Below, one piece after another: positions 44,668-53,475 of a stretch of 64,000 nt of DNA (position 1 is its first letter; each line of letters starts with the position of its first letter). Source of the DNA: Fibrobacterota bacterium (GTDB lineage Bacteria; Fibrobacterota; Chitinivibrionia; Chitinivibrionales; FEN-1185); assembly GCA_003165595.1 (NCBI GenBank), contig PLWQ01000012.1, forward strand, positions 310,015-374,014, given 5' to 3'. The notes under the pieces were generated by a model. The model was not told the DNA's origin. It was given only the letters and a program-made list of their open reading frames with translations, and ran no database searches. The position numbers and the translations under genes were made by a program.

Positions 44668-45810
44668 ATGCTGTCAACTTTTACGATCCGATCAATTCCG
44701 CATTTTATAGCTTCGGAATTTCACAGCTGGCGCAGGGGCGGCCATAGGGCGGCTGCCGTTTATCCCCCTGCACAGGTACGATTCAGCTCGCTTACCAAAG
44801 AGCAGCAAGGCACCTTCGCCTTGAAATCCGCTGTTGAACCGGGCAGGGGAGTATATGTCACTTTTTTTGGGGCCAACTCATTCCATTTAACGGACGGCAT
44901 AACAAACATTCTTATCGACCCCTATTTTTCTCGGGACCATTACTACTTTGAAGTCCCGTTTTGGCCGGTAAAGCTCCCATTGAGCCCGGATAGGATCTCG
45001 GGTTGCCTGAATCGAATGAACATTCCCAAGCTCGACGCGATTCTCACGACGCACGCCCATTTCGACCATTCAATCGACGTGGGTTACGTTTCGAGCTATT
45101 TCGCAAGGGCCAGGGCCGCGACACATTTTGATGGAAATCCTTATCCTCCACTCTATGGATGCAGGTCGGTCGCCAACGTTGCCTTGGGCAGCTTGGCGCC
45201 GGAGGAATCGTCCACATTTCCAAAATACAATGTTTACGAAAGGGAGGCAGCCTTTGCCGCCCTCTGCAAGAAGTACAACATCACTGTGGTTGGTTCTTCG
45301 TACGATGCGTCGTTTCAATGTGCTGATTTCTCCGTAAAATTCATCGAAGCAAGACATATCAAATTACCAATTGAGGTGCGGAAAGAACTGTGCGGCACCG
45401 TTGACGATCCTCTGGTTCCCGAAAGAGATTATTACGCGTACAAGGAAGGCGAAATTCATTCACTCGTAATAAAGCATAAGCGCTGGGGGAATATCCTTGT
45501 CATGGGAAGCGCCAATTATGTGCCCGGTCAATATGATCGCCTGAGCGTCGGGGACAGACCCGATGCCATGATTCTTGGCATCGGCTTCTTGCACAAAAAG
45601 GATGGGATTGCGCAATACAGGGACAACGCGATCAAGCCGTTCAATCCGGGAAAAGTCTTTCTTTCCCATTGGGATGATCTCAAAACCCTGCTTGACGAGG
45701 ACATGAAATGGATGGCACACACGAGCCACGACGACATTTACAAAGCGGTTTCCGCGGTATGCAAGGATACGGCGTTTCTGCCGCTGCTTGAATGGGTGAA
45801 AGTGCTGTGA
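44668..45810 (+). CDS. metallo-beta-lactamase-fold hydrolase
   Basis: 380 residues. Metal site THAHFDHSIDV (HxHxDH), a preceding strand YVTFFGANSFHLTDGITNIL with ILIDPYFSR, a later His in FIEARHIKLP, and a C-terminal LSHWDD. The 'N(I/V)LIDPYFS' and HxHxDH arrangement recalls the UlaG/NAPE-PLD-like branch. It probably hydrolyses an ester or phosphodiester. GGGAGG lies 6 bases before ATG 44668, preferred over upstream starts. It is 129 bases after the kinase gene; co-transcription is possible. Confidence 0.85.
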   Translation: MLSTFTIRSIPHFIASEFHSWRRGGHRAAAVYPPAQVRFSSLTKEQQGTFALKSAVEPGRGVYVTFFGANSFHLTDGITNILIDPYFSRDHYYFEVPFWPVKLPLSPDRISGCLNRMNIPKLDAILTTHAHFDHSIDVGYVSSYFARARAATHFDGNPYPPLYGCRSVANVALGSLAPEESSTFPKYNVYEREAAFAALCKKYNITVVGSSYDASFQCADFSVKFIEARHIKLPIEVRKELCGTVDDPLVPERDYYAYKEGEIHSLVIKHKRWGNILVMGSANYVPGQYDRLSVGDRPDAMILGIGFLHKKDGIAQYRDNAIKPFNPGKVFLSHWDDLKTLLDEDMKWMAHTSHDDIYKAVSAVCKDTAFLPLLEWVKVL

Positions 45811-46061
45811 GTGCACAAATCTCGGTTCTTCTTGGTGGATAGTGCGACAGGAAATTGTGCGTTACCCTTGCTACGTTCGGGCCGTTCTTCCTATTACGTC
45901 CCGTCTTGCGGCACATCTTGACGGGCCAGAATAGAAATCCAGGAGTTACGGCGGGAAGCGGGGCATGCACTTTCCGCCGGAAACAGCACATGGCGTTCAG
46001 CCACTCCTTCACAAGCGCTTATCCTGCCGGCAGTATGGCGGGGAGTGCGGACAGGCATAGT

Positions 46062-47555
46062 TCAGAAATGGAGTGTTCCTGAAAAGGTAATCTGAAGCCC
46101 GCCGTACCCCGTGTGCGTCGAGGGCTGCGAGGGCGGAAGTTGCGCGACAGTTTCCTGACGCGAGCGCAACTCCCATGGGACAAGCTGGAGCGCATTAATC
46201 AGGAAAGAATACCTTCCAAAGTTCAGCCCGTATCCCAGGCGAAGCTTGACCATGACGAGCTTCTCTTCGCTTGAAATGACGGATTCGTCCGTATAGTAAG
46301 GAATCAGGATCGCAACCTGTCTTTCCCGCGTTCCGAGGAGGAACTTACCATATAAGAATGAGCAGTCTATGCCAGGGTCGATTTCGAAGTGGTGTAGAAA
46401 TGGGAAATTGCCCTGTGTGAACAATCCCGCTTCATGGAATACTCCGGAGAGTCTCGTGATCTTGTAATGAACAGGGTCGAAGATTGTCCATGAGGTAAAG
46501 GGGAACGCCTCAAAATATCCTTGTGGCACGTTTCCATCGCTCAGCTCTCCAAAAGCCCCGGCGCGAATACGGTGCGGAAATTCCACGGAAGCCTCGGCCC
46601 ATCCGTCAAGGATTTCACCATTATCAGCGATTGCATACATCGTTGTGCCGTCGTATCCCTTTGCGCCGAGGCTCCAATCCCGGAGAAGACAATCGAAGGA
46701 CACGGGAAGTGGATGGCTCGACGTTTTTGCCCAGAGCATCATTGTGCCGCCGCTCGCATTAAGGAGCGTGTTCAGTTTTTCGGGTGATTGCGCAGTAGTG
46801 TCGGAGGCAACGCAGGCGACTTCCGGTGTTATTCCAGCATCGACCGGACCAAAATGAAAGGAGAACGGAAGGCTTGCCCGGGTCCGAACGCAATACAGCG
46901 GGAATTCTCTTCCTGCCCCGTTTGACTGCGTCTCGATATTCGAAAGCGAAGCGAGGGCCGGTGAGCGGTCTGCGAAAAGGCCTACGGAAAATGAATGGGC
47001 TTTCCACGTAAGTGAATAGCTCCCGCCGAGTGCGCGTGTCGGAGCGTCTCCGTCTTCGGTACACGGTGCGACCCAAAGAGCCCCTTCGGTTTCAACATGC
47101 CCTTTCTTGAAGCCGATGCCCGCGCCGCCTGCAACAAGGGAGCTATGTGCATGTGCGAGCAGATCGCTTGCCCTATTTGACCAATCAAAGTCCATGCTGG
47201 ACCAGTTCCACCAAGCACGAAGAATCCACGGAGTCCTTTGCATGGTCGCATACGCGTAGGCCGACGCCGCATCACTATTTACAGATGATATTGTTCCGGC
47301 ATTGTCTGACGTTCTATCCTGCACCACGTCGAAATACGATCCTCCGTAGGAGATACGGTCGCCTGAAGCGGTGTCGGGAACCGGGGTGGACCGACCGGCA
47401 AACAGCCCCGGCTGCAGGTCGGATAAAAGCAGGGACGAGCAATGCCGCGGCTGTTGAGCCGAAGCACCGCACACGAACAGGAAAAGAAGAAGCGCACCGG
47501 AAACGCAATGCCTGTTTTCGAGCGGTGCGCCTGCGTGGAGGGCGAACGCTGTCAT
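46062..47555 (-). CDS. putative outer-membrane beta-barrel protein
   Basis: 497 residues with an N-terminal signal peptide (SGALLLFLFVCGASAQ). The remainder is a series of short alternating strands rich in aromatic and glycine residues, ending in LQITFSGTLHF with a terminal Phe, which is typical of outer-membrane barrels. No family is recognised. It begins 9 bases after the stop of the lipoprotein gene upstream, so both are one operon and may form one envelope complex. Confidence 0.65.
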   Translation of the reverse strand: MTAFALHAGAPLENRHCVSGALLLFLFVCGASAQQPRHCSSLLLSDLQPGLFAGRSTPVPDTASGDRISYGGSYFDVVQDRTSDNAGTISSVNSDAASAYAYATMQRTPWILRAWWNWSSMDFDWSNRASDLLAHAHSSLVAGGAGIGFKKGHVETEGALWVAPCTEDGDAPTRALGGSYSLTWKAHSFSVGLFADRSPALASLSNIETQSNGAGREFPLYCVRTRASLPFSFHFGPVDAGITPEVACVASDTTAQSPEKLNTLLNASGGTMMLWAKTSSHPLPVSFDCLLRDWSLGAKGYDGTTMYAIADNGEILDGWAEASVEFPHRIRAGAFGELSDGNVPQGYFEAFPFTSWTIFDPVHYKITRLSGVFHEAGLFTQGNFPFLHHFEIDPGIDCSFLYGKFLLGTRERQVAILIPYYTDESVISSEEKLVMVKLRLGYGLNFGRYSFLINALQLVPWELRSRQETVAQLPPSQPSTHTGYGGLQITFSGTLHF

Positions 47556-47564
47556 GTGGTACTG

Positions 47565-49226
47565 TTACTGATAGATCAAATCAAGCCATTTCTGGCGGGT
47601 CATGTCCGGAAAAATGCCGTCGAATGTGTAATCGGTGAAATACGGAAAAAAGGATTTTGCCTTCGTGAGACTGTCAACGTTCATATCCGCGTTGTTTCCA
47701 TCCATGAGCCTGAGCGGATTATTAAGCGACCATGTTGAGTCTATTGTGACGGCTGCTTTGTAAGGCTGCTTGAGATAATACACGATATTGCCAAACGCGT
47801 TCGGCACGATCGAGTCGATCTGGGAACTGGGTATAACTACCGTGTCATTACCCTGGTAGGTAACAACGGTATTTGACGGCATAGTGCTCACATACCGGAA
47901 GTCCTCTTCGCCCGAGACCCATTGCGATTCGTCGAGCCACCGGTACTTCGGCAAAAGAGACCTGAGGTCGCTCACAGGATGGTCAAAAAATGCGCTGATG
48001 TTAACCGTCAAAGCAATGTGGGCGCTGTCGATGGTTTCGTCAAAAGAGTAGGGCCCGCTTAACAGCTGCGTGATGAAATCCATAAGGGATTCGGGGCTGC
48101 TGAACTTGGCTGCCAGGGCGGGTGACACCCCCTCGTTAATAAGGTTCTGTGCGTTGTTGACCATGTCTTTGTCCATATCGAGGATGTTGCTTATCTTGAC
48201 AATATCATACTGCTGCGATCCGGTTTCGTTTCTTATGCTTGTAATCCCCGTCTTGATCAATGCGGGCGCCGCGAGCAGGTCCGCCTTGATCTTCCCCTGG
48301 TTTGCCGAGCGGATCGTGAGAAATCCCTGGCGCTGGAGGTTGTATTGCATCATGCGTACCATGTAGAGATCAGAACTGCTGACGTAGTCTTTGGAACACT
48401 GAATGAGCGTATCGTTCGAAAGGGAATAGACCGTGGGATTTGTGTAGCCATTCGAATTCGCGAGCGAATCGATCCAACTGTTGTTCGTCGTGCCGGGAGC
48501 ATACAAGTCGTAGTTATAGGCGCATAACCAATTGCCGAACGCGCTAAGCAAGTGCATATAGGCGTCCACCAGATAAATCTCGCCTTTGTTTATTATCGCA
48601 GAATCGGTGGACCCGTTGTCTGTGACGACGACCAGTACCGATGTTTCACTCCGGTTCTCGAGTCTGACAGCGGCGGCTATCACGTTGTCCAGCACAGGAA
48701 GCAGCTCGGATTCAATAGCGCTCTGGATATAGCTCATGGTGACAAACGCGGGGAACGACGGTTTCTTCGTCTGTGCCAGGACGATGTCCTTAGTCCGGAC
48801 GCCGATCACCTTGCCAAGTCCAAGGACTCCTTCTTTGTTAAGTGTGGGCCCCATGACGGAAACCGAATTGCTGCTGTCCAGCGCGCGGAAATATGCGTCC
48901 AGGGAATCCGCCATTCTTCTGATGACGGGATCGGTGTTCAGGGAGAGGATGGCGCTCACGATGTAGCCCACGTTTGCTTTCTGGTTCGTGTCGTCTTGCG
49001 AGATGATATCGTTGAAGCCGTCGCGCAGATCGTTGAAAGTGACGCCGACCACTTGATCGTAACTGCTCGCCTTGGACAGGGTCTGGACACGGGCGACCAG
49101 CACCGTAAAAAGCGAATCGGCGGAGCTGACCTGTGTCGTGTGAGGTGGAACGGTGGAAGCAGGATTCTTGGTACATCCAAGAAAGACCAAAATTGCGAAC
49201 AGCGAAGCCGAGATCATTCTGTTCAT
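47565..49226 (-). CDS. hypothetical lipoprotein
   Basis: 553 residues. Lipoprotein signal with lipobox FLGC near residue 18 (MNRMISASLFAILVFLGC). The mature part is rich in Asn, Ser and Asp with many short hydrophobic helices; the end reads FDGIFPDMTRQKW. I do not recognise a domain. The start at 49226 follows AAAGGTGG. It is first of a two-gene operon with the putative barrel protein. Anchored to a membrane by its lipid; role unknown. Confidence 0.7.
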   Translation of the reverse strand: MNRMISASLFAILVFLGCTKNPASTVPPHTTQVSSADSLFTVLVARVQTLSKASSYDQVVGVTFNDLRDGFNDIISQDDTNQKANVGYIVSAILSLNTDPVIRRMADSLDAYFRALDSSNSVSVMGPTLNKEGVLGLGKVIGVRTKDIVLAQTKKPSFPAFVTMSYIQSAIESELLPVLDNVIAAAVRLENRSETSVLVVVTDNGSTDSAIINKGEIYLVDAYMHLLSAFGNWLCAYNYDLYAPGTTNNSWIDSLANSNGYTNPTVYSLSNDTLIQCSKDYVSSSDLYMVRMMQYNLQRQGFLTIRSANQGKIKADLLAAPALIKTGITSIRNETGSQQYDIVKISNILDMDKDMVNNAQNLINEGVSPALAAKFSSPESLMDFITQLLSGPYSFDETIDSAHIALTVNISAFFDHPVSDLRSLLPKYRWLDESQWVSGEEDFRYVSTMPSNTVVTYQGNDTVVIPSSQIDSIVPNAFGNIVYYLKQPYKAAVTIDSTWSLNNPLRLMDGNNADMNVDSLTKAKSFFPYFTDYTFDGIFPDMTRQKWLDLIYQ

Positions 49227-49894
49227 ACTGCCACCTTTCTTTTGTGCGACGCCTATCAGGAAATCAACTTGAGGAGTAACAAGCATCTGTTTGACTGAAA
49301 CAAAGTAATTATATAGTGTAGGGCGGGGCTTGACAATCCCTAATTGAAAATTCTGGATTAGGGCTGGGCTAACAGGGACGAAGACGAATCTTTTCCTGAG
49401 CTTTTTTCTTTTGTTGTTATCATGACCGTCTCGCCAATCCTGACCATCCTGATTCTGCATTTTCCCCATCCTCCCCTAAATACCATTTGTGAAGGATTCC
49501 GGGATTGTGCTTGAGTTGTGGTGACCGTTGGAGTCGGGGCGGTGATCGTACCGAGAGAGTCAGTATATGAGGCTTACTTGCCGTGCAGCAATACGATCCC
49601 GGGACAAGCCCGTCTTTGTTGGAGATGGTTATGACCGCCAGAACCGTGTCGCCTGCAATCCGGGCGCCCGCAGGAGTAAGCAAAGTGAATGTCGATGACG
49701 ATGGCGGCGCTATTGTATCGGCTGAAACGAGCATGAGTTTCTTCTTTCGGATGTTTACATCTCAAGCGCGAAAATCTATTTTTCTACTCGTTCTTTCTCA
49801 ACATTCGTTATATTTTCTGGCTGTGGTTAGCGCAGTTTTGAAGCAGCCGGATTGTGACCAATAGCAGATTCAATGTGTTACGAGGTGCGGCAGG
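49227..49894. other. right end of the island, no supported gene
   Basis: 668 bases. On the - strand, 49580-49734 reads STFTLLTPAGARIAGDTVLA, then SNKDGLVPGSY. This resembles the start of an Ig-like repeat, but it is short and unsupported. The lipoprotein promoter should lie here. Confidence 0.35.
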
Positions 49895-49915
49895 GAATCC
49901 CAGCCTCTCCGCCAC
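49895..49915 (+). repeat. attachment-site-like repeat, right copy (tRNA-Ser 3' fragment)
   Basis: Exact copy of 34034-34054. The bases before it (GTGCGGCAGG) do not continue the tRNA, so only the 3' end from the T arm onward is present. The SRP RNA starts 8 bases later. Confidence 0.7.
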
Positions 49916-49923
49916 GACAATCA

Positions 49924-50021
49924 GGGTCAGGCCCTGCGCAACGACAGTCTGTGAACCCCGCCAGGCCCGGAAGGGAGCAACGGTAAGCGGATACTGAGTG
50001 TGCCGCAGGTAAACTTGACCC
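49924..50021 (+). ncRNA. ffs: signal recognition particle RNA (small bacterial type)
   Basis: About 98 bases. The apical Ffh-binding signature is CCAGGCCCGGAAGGGAGCAA, and the ends GGGTCA and TGACCC close the hairpin. It forms the SRP with Ffh for co-translational targeting. The gene order SRP RNA, dnaX, ebfC, recR is the classic one. Confidence 0.95.
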
Positions 50022-50040
50022 TTTTCTTTATTAAACCCCT

Positions 50041-51765
50041 ATGAGCTATCTCGTTTTCGCTCGTAAATGGCGGCCTCTGAGCTTCGATGATGTGGTAGGG
50101 CAGGAGCATATCACCGAGACGCTCAAGAAGGCGATCGAAAAAGATCGCGTGGCGCACGCCTATATCTTTACCGGCACCCGGGGCGTGGGCAAGACCACAA
50201 CCGCCCGTATCCTAGCGCGCGCGCTCAACTGCGACAAGGGGCCAACACCCAACCCGTGCGGCGAGTGCGAGCCCTGCAAGAACATCATGAGCGGCTCCAG
50301 CTTCGACGTCCTGGAAATAGACGGAGCGTCGAACAACTCGGTAGACGACATCCGCGAAATACGCGACAACGTGCGGTATACTTCCATGGGTGGCAAATAC
50401 CGCATTTACGTGATCGACGAAGTGCACATGCTGTCCAAGTCGGCTTTTAACGCGCTGCTTAAGACGCTCGAAGAGCCGCCCAAGAACGTGATTTTCATCT
50501 TTGCCACCACCGAACCGCAAAAAATTCCAGCCACCATCCATTCGCGCTGCCAACGCTTCGATTTCCGCAGGATTTCCACCGAGCAGATCACGGCCCGGCT
50601 CGCACACATATGCACGTCGGAAAAGATCGCGTTCGACAAGGCCGCGCTCGCGCTCGTGGGGCGCAAGGCCGAAGGCAGCATGCGCGACGCGTTGAGCCTG
50701 CTGGATCAGGTGTATTCGTTTTCGCACGAATCAATCGACGAGAACGCGGTACGCACCGTGCTCGGCATCATCAACGTGGAATTGTACGACACCGTCATGA
50801 AGGCCGTCGAGGAGAAGAACCCGGAGCCGGCGCTCGCCGCGGTCGAGGACATCCTGTCGCGCGGGTTCGACCTGCACGAGTTCGTGCTCGGGTTCCAAGA
50901 CCACCTGCGCACCCTGCTGCTGTGCCGCATGCCCAACGTGATGAACAACCCGCGCATCGACCTGCCCGCCGATCCCTCGGGCGCATTTGCAAAGCGCGCG
51001 TCCGCGTTCTCCCAGGAGACGCTGCTGCGCATGGCCGAGCTTGTGCGCAAAACCGAACGCGACCTGCGGTTCTCCGATTTTCCTCGATTTCTCGTGGAGT
51101 TGATGCTTCTCAAGCTGGTGCATTTGGACAACACCGTGACCCTTTCCGCGCTTCTGGAGTCGCTCGGCGGAGCGCCGCCGGTCACTGCGACGGCTTCGGC
51201 GGCGGCAACGTCGCCCGTGCAAAGCGGACAACCGCTCGATAAAAAAAAAACCGAACAACAGCCCCCTCCCCTAGCACCGGTTCAGGCGCCGCCTGAACCC
51301 GATGCCGAAATGGAAGAGGATGAAGCCGCAATTGACGCGAGCGACCTTGATTCCGCGCCGCCCCTTCCTGCCGAGCCTATTGCGCCCGCCGGTGATTTAA
51401 GGTCGCGATGGCCGCAGTTCATGGAACAGCTCGTGCGCGACAGGCCGACGTTCGGGTATCACCTGGGGGCCGCCGTGGTGGTCTCGTCGACCGCCGCCTC
51501 CGTGGAGCTTCGATTTCCCAAGGTGTTTCATTTCCAGTTTAGCGAGGTGATAAAGAAAAAGAACCGGGACGACATCCAGAAAAAGCTTAATGAATTCGCC
51601 GGGACCGACGTTGCCTTGCATATGACCCTGGAAGCGGCGGGGGAACCGTTGCCCGCGGGAACGGTCGTGCCGGCGGCGCCCGTGTCGCTCTCCATCAACG
51701 ACGAAATCGACCGCGAACCCATCATAAAGACCGTGCTTGACATTTTCGACGGCGCCGTCTTGTAG
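50041..51765 (+). CDS. dnaX: DNA polymerase III subunit gamma/tau
   Basis: 574 residues. The clamp-loader ATPase, with Walker A TGTRGVGKTT, a four-Cys zinc module (CDKGPTPNPCGECEPC), Walker B VIDEVHML, and sensor HSRCQRFDFRRI. Domain III ends near residue 380. A Pro/Gln/Glu-rich linker follows (400-450), then a tau-type C-terminal domain. An A10 run at codons 401-404 sits exactly where gamma would end. The product loads beta clamps and couples replication. It starts 20 bases after the SRP RNA. Confidence 0.97.
   Translation: MSYLVFARKWRPLSFDDVVGQEHITETLKKAIEKDRVAHAYIFTGTRGVGKTTTARILARALNCDKGPTPNPCGECEPCKNIMSGSSFDVLEIDGASNNSVDDIREIRDNVRYTSMGGKYRIYVIDEVHMLSKSAFNALLKTLEEPPKNVIFIFATTEPQKIPATIHSRCQRFDFRRISTEQITARLAHICTSEKIAFDKAALALVGRKAEGSMRDALSLLDQVYSFSHESIDENAVRTVLGIINVELYDTVMKAVEEKNPEPALAAVEDILSRGFDLHEFVLGFQDHLRTLLLCRMPNVMNNPRIDLPADPSGAFAKRASAFSQETLLRMAELVRKTERDLRFSDFPRFLVELMLLKLVHLDNTVTLSALLESLGGAPPVTATASAAATSPVQSGQPLDKKKTEQQPPPLAPVQAPPEPDAEMEEDEAAIDASDLDSAPPLPAEPIAPAGDLRSRWPQFMEQLVRDRPTFGYHLGAAVVVSSTAASVELRFPKVFHFQFSEVIKKKNRDDIQKKLNEFAGTDVALHMTLEAAGEPLPAGTVVPAAPVSLSINDEIDREPIIKTVLDIFDGAVL
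51241..51250 (+). promoter_or_regulatory. A10 slippage site within dnaX
   Basis: Ten consecutive As read as Lys-Lys-Lys and the first base of Thr404. Loss of one A gives a stop (TAG) after residue 410. Gain of one gives TGA after residue 418. Both products would resemble gamma. Thermus makes gamma by slippage on a similar A run. Confidence 0.55.
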
Positions 51766-51796
51766 GCGCTGCGACGCAATCAAAAGGAGAAACACG

Positions 51797-52120
51797 ATGT
51801 CCAAGAACATCAACAAACTGCTCAAACAGGCCCAGCGCCTTCAGTCGCAGATGGTAAAGGCGCAGGACGAGCTCACGAAACAGACTTTTGAGGGAACCGC
51901 CGGCGGCAACATGGTGAAGGTGACCATGAACGGCGGCGGAGACTGCGTGGGAATTTCCATCAATCCGGAGGTTGTAGACCCCGAGGACGTCGAAATGCTC
52001 GAAGACCTTATCGTGGCAGCCTTCAAGAACGCGCAGGAAAAAGTCAAGGAACAGTCCAACGCGGCGATGGGCGGCCTCACGCAGGGAATGGATCTGGGCG
52101 CCCTGGGCATTGCACCGTAA
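51797..52120 (+). CDS. ebfC: YbaB/EbfC nucleoid-associated protein
   Basis: 107 residues. Start MSKNINKLLKQAQRLQSQM, then the conserved GGNMVKVTMNGGGDCVGISI and PEVVDPEDVEMLEDLIVAAF. A dimeric DNA-binding protein of the YbaB family that usually lies between dnaX and recR, as here. AAAGGAG is 9 bases before ATG 51797. Gly- and Met-rich C-terminus. Confidence 0.95.
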   Translation: MSKNINKLLKQAQRLQSQMVKAQDELTKQTFEGTAGGNMVKVTMNGGGDCVGISINPEVVDPEDVEMLEDLIVAAFKNAQEKVKEQSNAAMGGLTQGMDLGALGIAP

Positions 52121-52129
52121 GAAAAATTC

Positions 52130-52275
52130 ACCACAGAGACACAGAGAGCACAGAGAAGACAAGACCAAGAATAGCTGAGTATTGAGAAACGGGTCGGGTT
52201 GCAGGTTGCTTTCGCGTTCAACGTTTTACTTTTCACCCTTAATTTCTCTGTGTCCTCCGTGTCTCTGTGGTGGGT
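52130..52275. repeat. inverted CACAGAGACACAGAG repeat around the recR leader
   Basis: TTCACCACAGAGACACAGAG at the left and CTCCGTGTCTCTGTGGTGGG at the right form an inverted pair about 100 bases apart, between ebfC and recR. A related single half (GGTGTCTTCCGTGTCTCCA) lies at about 56295-56320. This word is widespread between genes of many bacteria. Confidence 0.75.
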
Positions 52276-52288
52276 CTTGGAATTTATC

Positions 52289-52897
52289 ATGATTGAACCG
52301 CTCGACAATCTCGTTAATGCCCTGTGCCAATTGCCAACCATAGGCAAGAAGACTGCGCTTCGGCTCGCGCTGCACTTGTTGGAGCGTCCGCAGGAAGAAC
52401 TCGACATGCTGTCGCAGTGCATCGCCTCAATCAAGTCGAGTATCGTGGTTTGCAAACGGTGTTTCAATTACGGCACGACCGACCTCTGCGACGTGTGTTC
52501 GTCAACAGCGCGGGACACGTCGGTGATCTGCGTCGTGGAAAAGCCACAGGACGTGCTCGTGTTTGAAAGGACCGGCATTTTTCGCGGCTTGTATCACGTG
52601 ATGGGCGGTGTTCTCTCGCCTATCAATGGCATTACCGCAGACAAACTCCGCATCGAGGAGCTGCGGGCCCGGCTTGCCGGAGGCGAAGTGCGCGAGCTTG
52701 TTCTCGGCCTCGGCGCAAGCGCCGAAGCGGAGACAACGTGCCTGTACCTTGCCCGTGTCTTTTCCGGCATGAAGCTCAAGATCACCCTGCTTGCGCGCGG
52801 CGTTCCCGCCGGCACCGAGCTCGAATACATAGATCAGATAACGCTCAACCAGGCGCTGCACGAGAGGGTCGAGATTTCGTACAAAGTTGAAAGTTAA
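52289..52897 (+). CDS. recR: recombination mediator protein RecR
   Basis: 202 residues. N-terminal helix-hairpin-helix region (LCQLPTIGKKTALRLALHLL), zinc site Cys-xx-Cys...Cys-xx-Cys (CKRCFNYGTTDLCDVC), TOPRIM core (ICVVEKPQDVLVFERTG), and the YHVMGGVLSPING loop. It works with RecO/RecF in loading RecA onto gaps. ATG 52289 gives the normal N-terminus; the frame is open upstream through the repeat only. Confidence 0.97.
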   Translation: MIEPLDNLVNALCQLPTIGKKTALRLALHLLERPQEELDMLSQCIASIKSSIVVCKRCFNYGTTDLCDVCSSTARDTSVICVVEKPQDVLVFERTGIFRGLYHVMGGVLSPINGITADKLRIEELRARLAGGEVRELVLGLGASAEAETTCLYLARVFSGMKLKITLLARGVPAGTELEYIDQITLNQALHERVEISYKVES

Positions 52898-52975
52898 ACG
52901 TTGACAGTTGACAGCAATTATTTCACGACACAAGCAAGGTTTTCGCATACACGCTTACACGCGTAGGAAGCATTC

Positions 52976-53473
52976 ATGAAAAACCCTATCCTCATCTGGC
53001 TGCAGCGGGCGATCGCGTCACTCCTGTTTCTCGGCTACATTCCCGTCGCGTCGGGAACTATCGGTTCCGCCGTAACGGTGGGCGCGCTCTACTGGTTCCT
53101 GTACCATGGCGGCATTACCATACCTGCCGTCTACTGGTGGCTGCTGTCGCTTGCAGTTATCGCATTTTCGGTGTTGGTGTCGTCACGGCCGCGGGAAGTG
53201 TTCGGCGAGGATGACCCATCGGCGGTTATTATCGACGAATGTGCGGGCCAGTTTGTGTCGTTCCTGCTTGTCCCGATTTCCATAAAGACGCTCATCCTCG
53301 GGTTCTTTCTGTTCCGCTTTTTCGACATCATCAAGCCGTTTCCCGTGCACAGCATGGAATCGCTCGACGGCGGCCTCGGCATCGTCATGGACGATGTGGC
53401 GGCCGGCGTGCTCACCAACGTCTCGATGCTTGTCATATTGTACGGATACCATTTCGTAAAGCACCTGCTGTAA
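52976..53473 (+). CDS. pgpA: phosphatidylglycerophosphatase A
   Basis: 165 residues with about four membrane segments. PgpA motifs: YIPVASGTIGSA, VIIDECAGQF, FRFFDIIKPFP and GGLGIVMDDVAAG. It dephosphorylates phosphatidylglycerophosphate in phospholipid synthesis at the inner membrane. It ends 2 bases before miaB, suggesting co-transcription. Confidence 0.95.
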   Translation: MKNPILIWLQRAIASLLFLGYIPVASGTIGSAVTVGALYWFLYHGGITIPAVYWWLLSLAVIAFSVLVSSRPREVFGEDDPSAVIIDECAGQFVSFLLVPISIKTLILGFFLFRFFDIIKPFPVHSMESLDGGLGIVMDDVAAGVLTNVSMLVILYGYHFVKHLL

Positions 53474-53475
53474 CC

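Larger units (their letters stand above)
34034..49915. mobile_element. putative 15.9-kb genomic island at tRNA-Ser
   Basis: The region is bounded by an intact tRNA-Ser on the left and an exact 21-base copy of its 3' end on the right, placed 8 bases before the SRP RNA gene. In Bacillus and others a serine tRNA and the SRP RNA lie next to each other upstream of dnaX, so removal of the segment would restore a known gene order. Cargo is hydrolases, a FeeM-like/SDR pair, an NtrC/NtrB pair, and envelope proteins. No integrase, relaxase or phage gene is visible, so if it is an island it has lost its integrase or is mobilised in trans. Confidence 0.6.
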
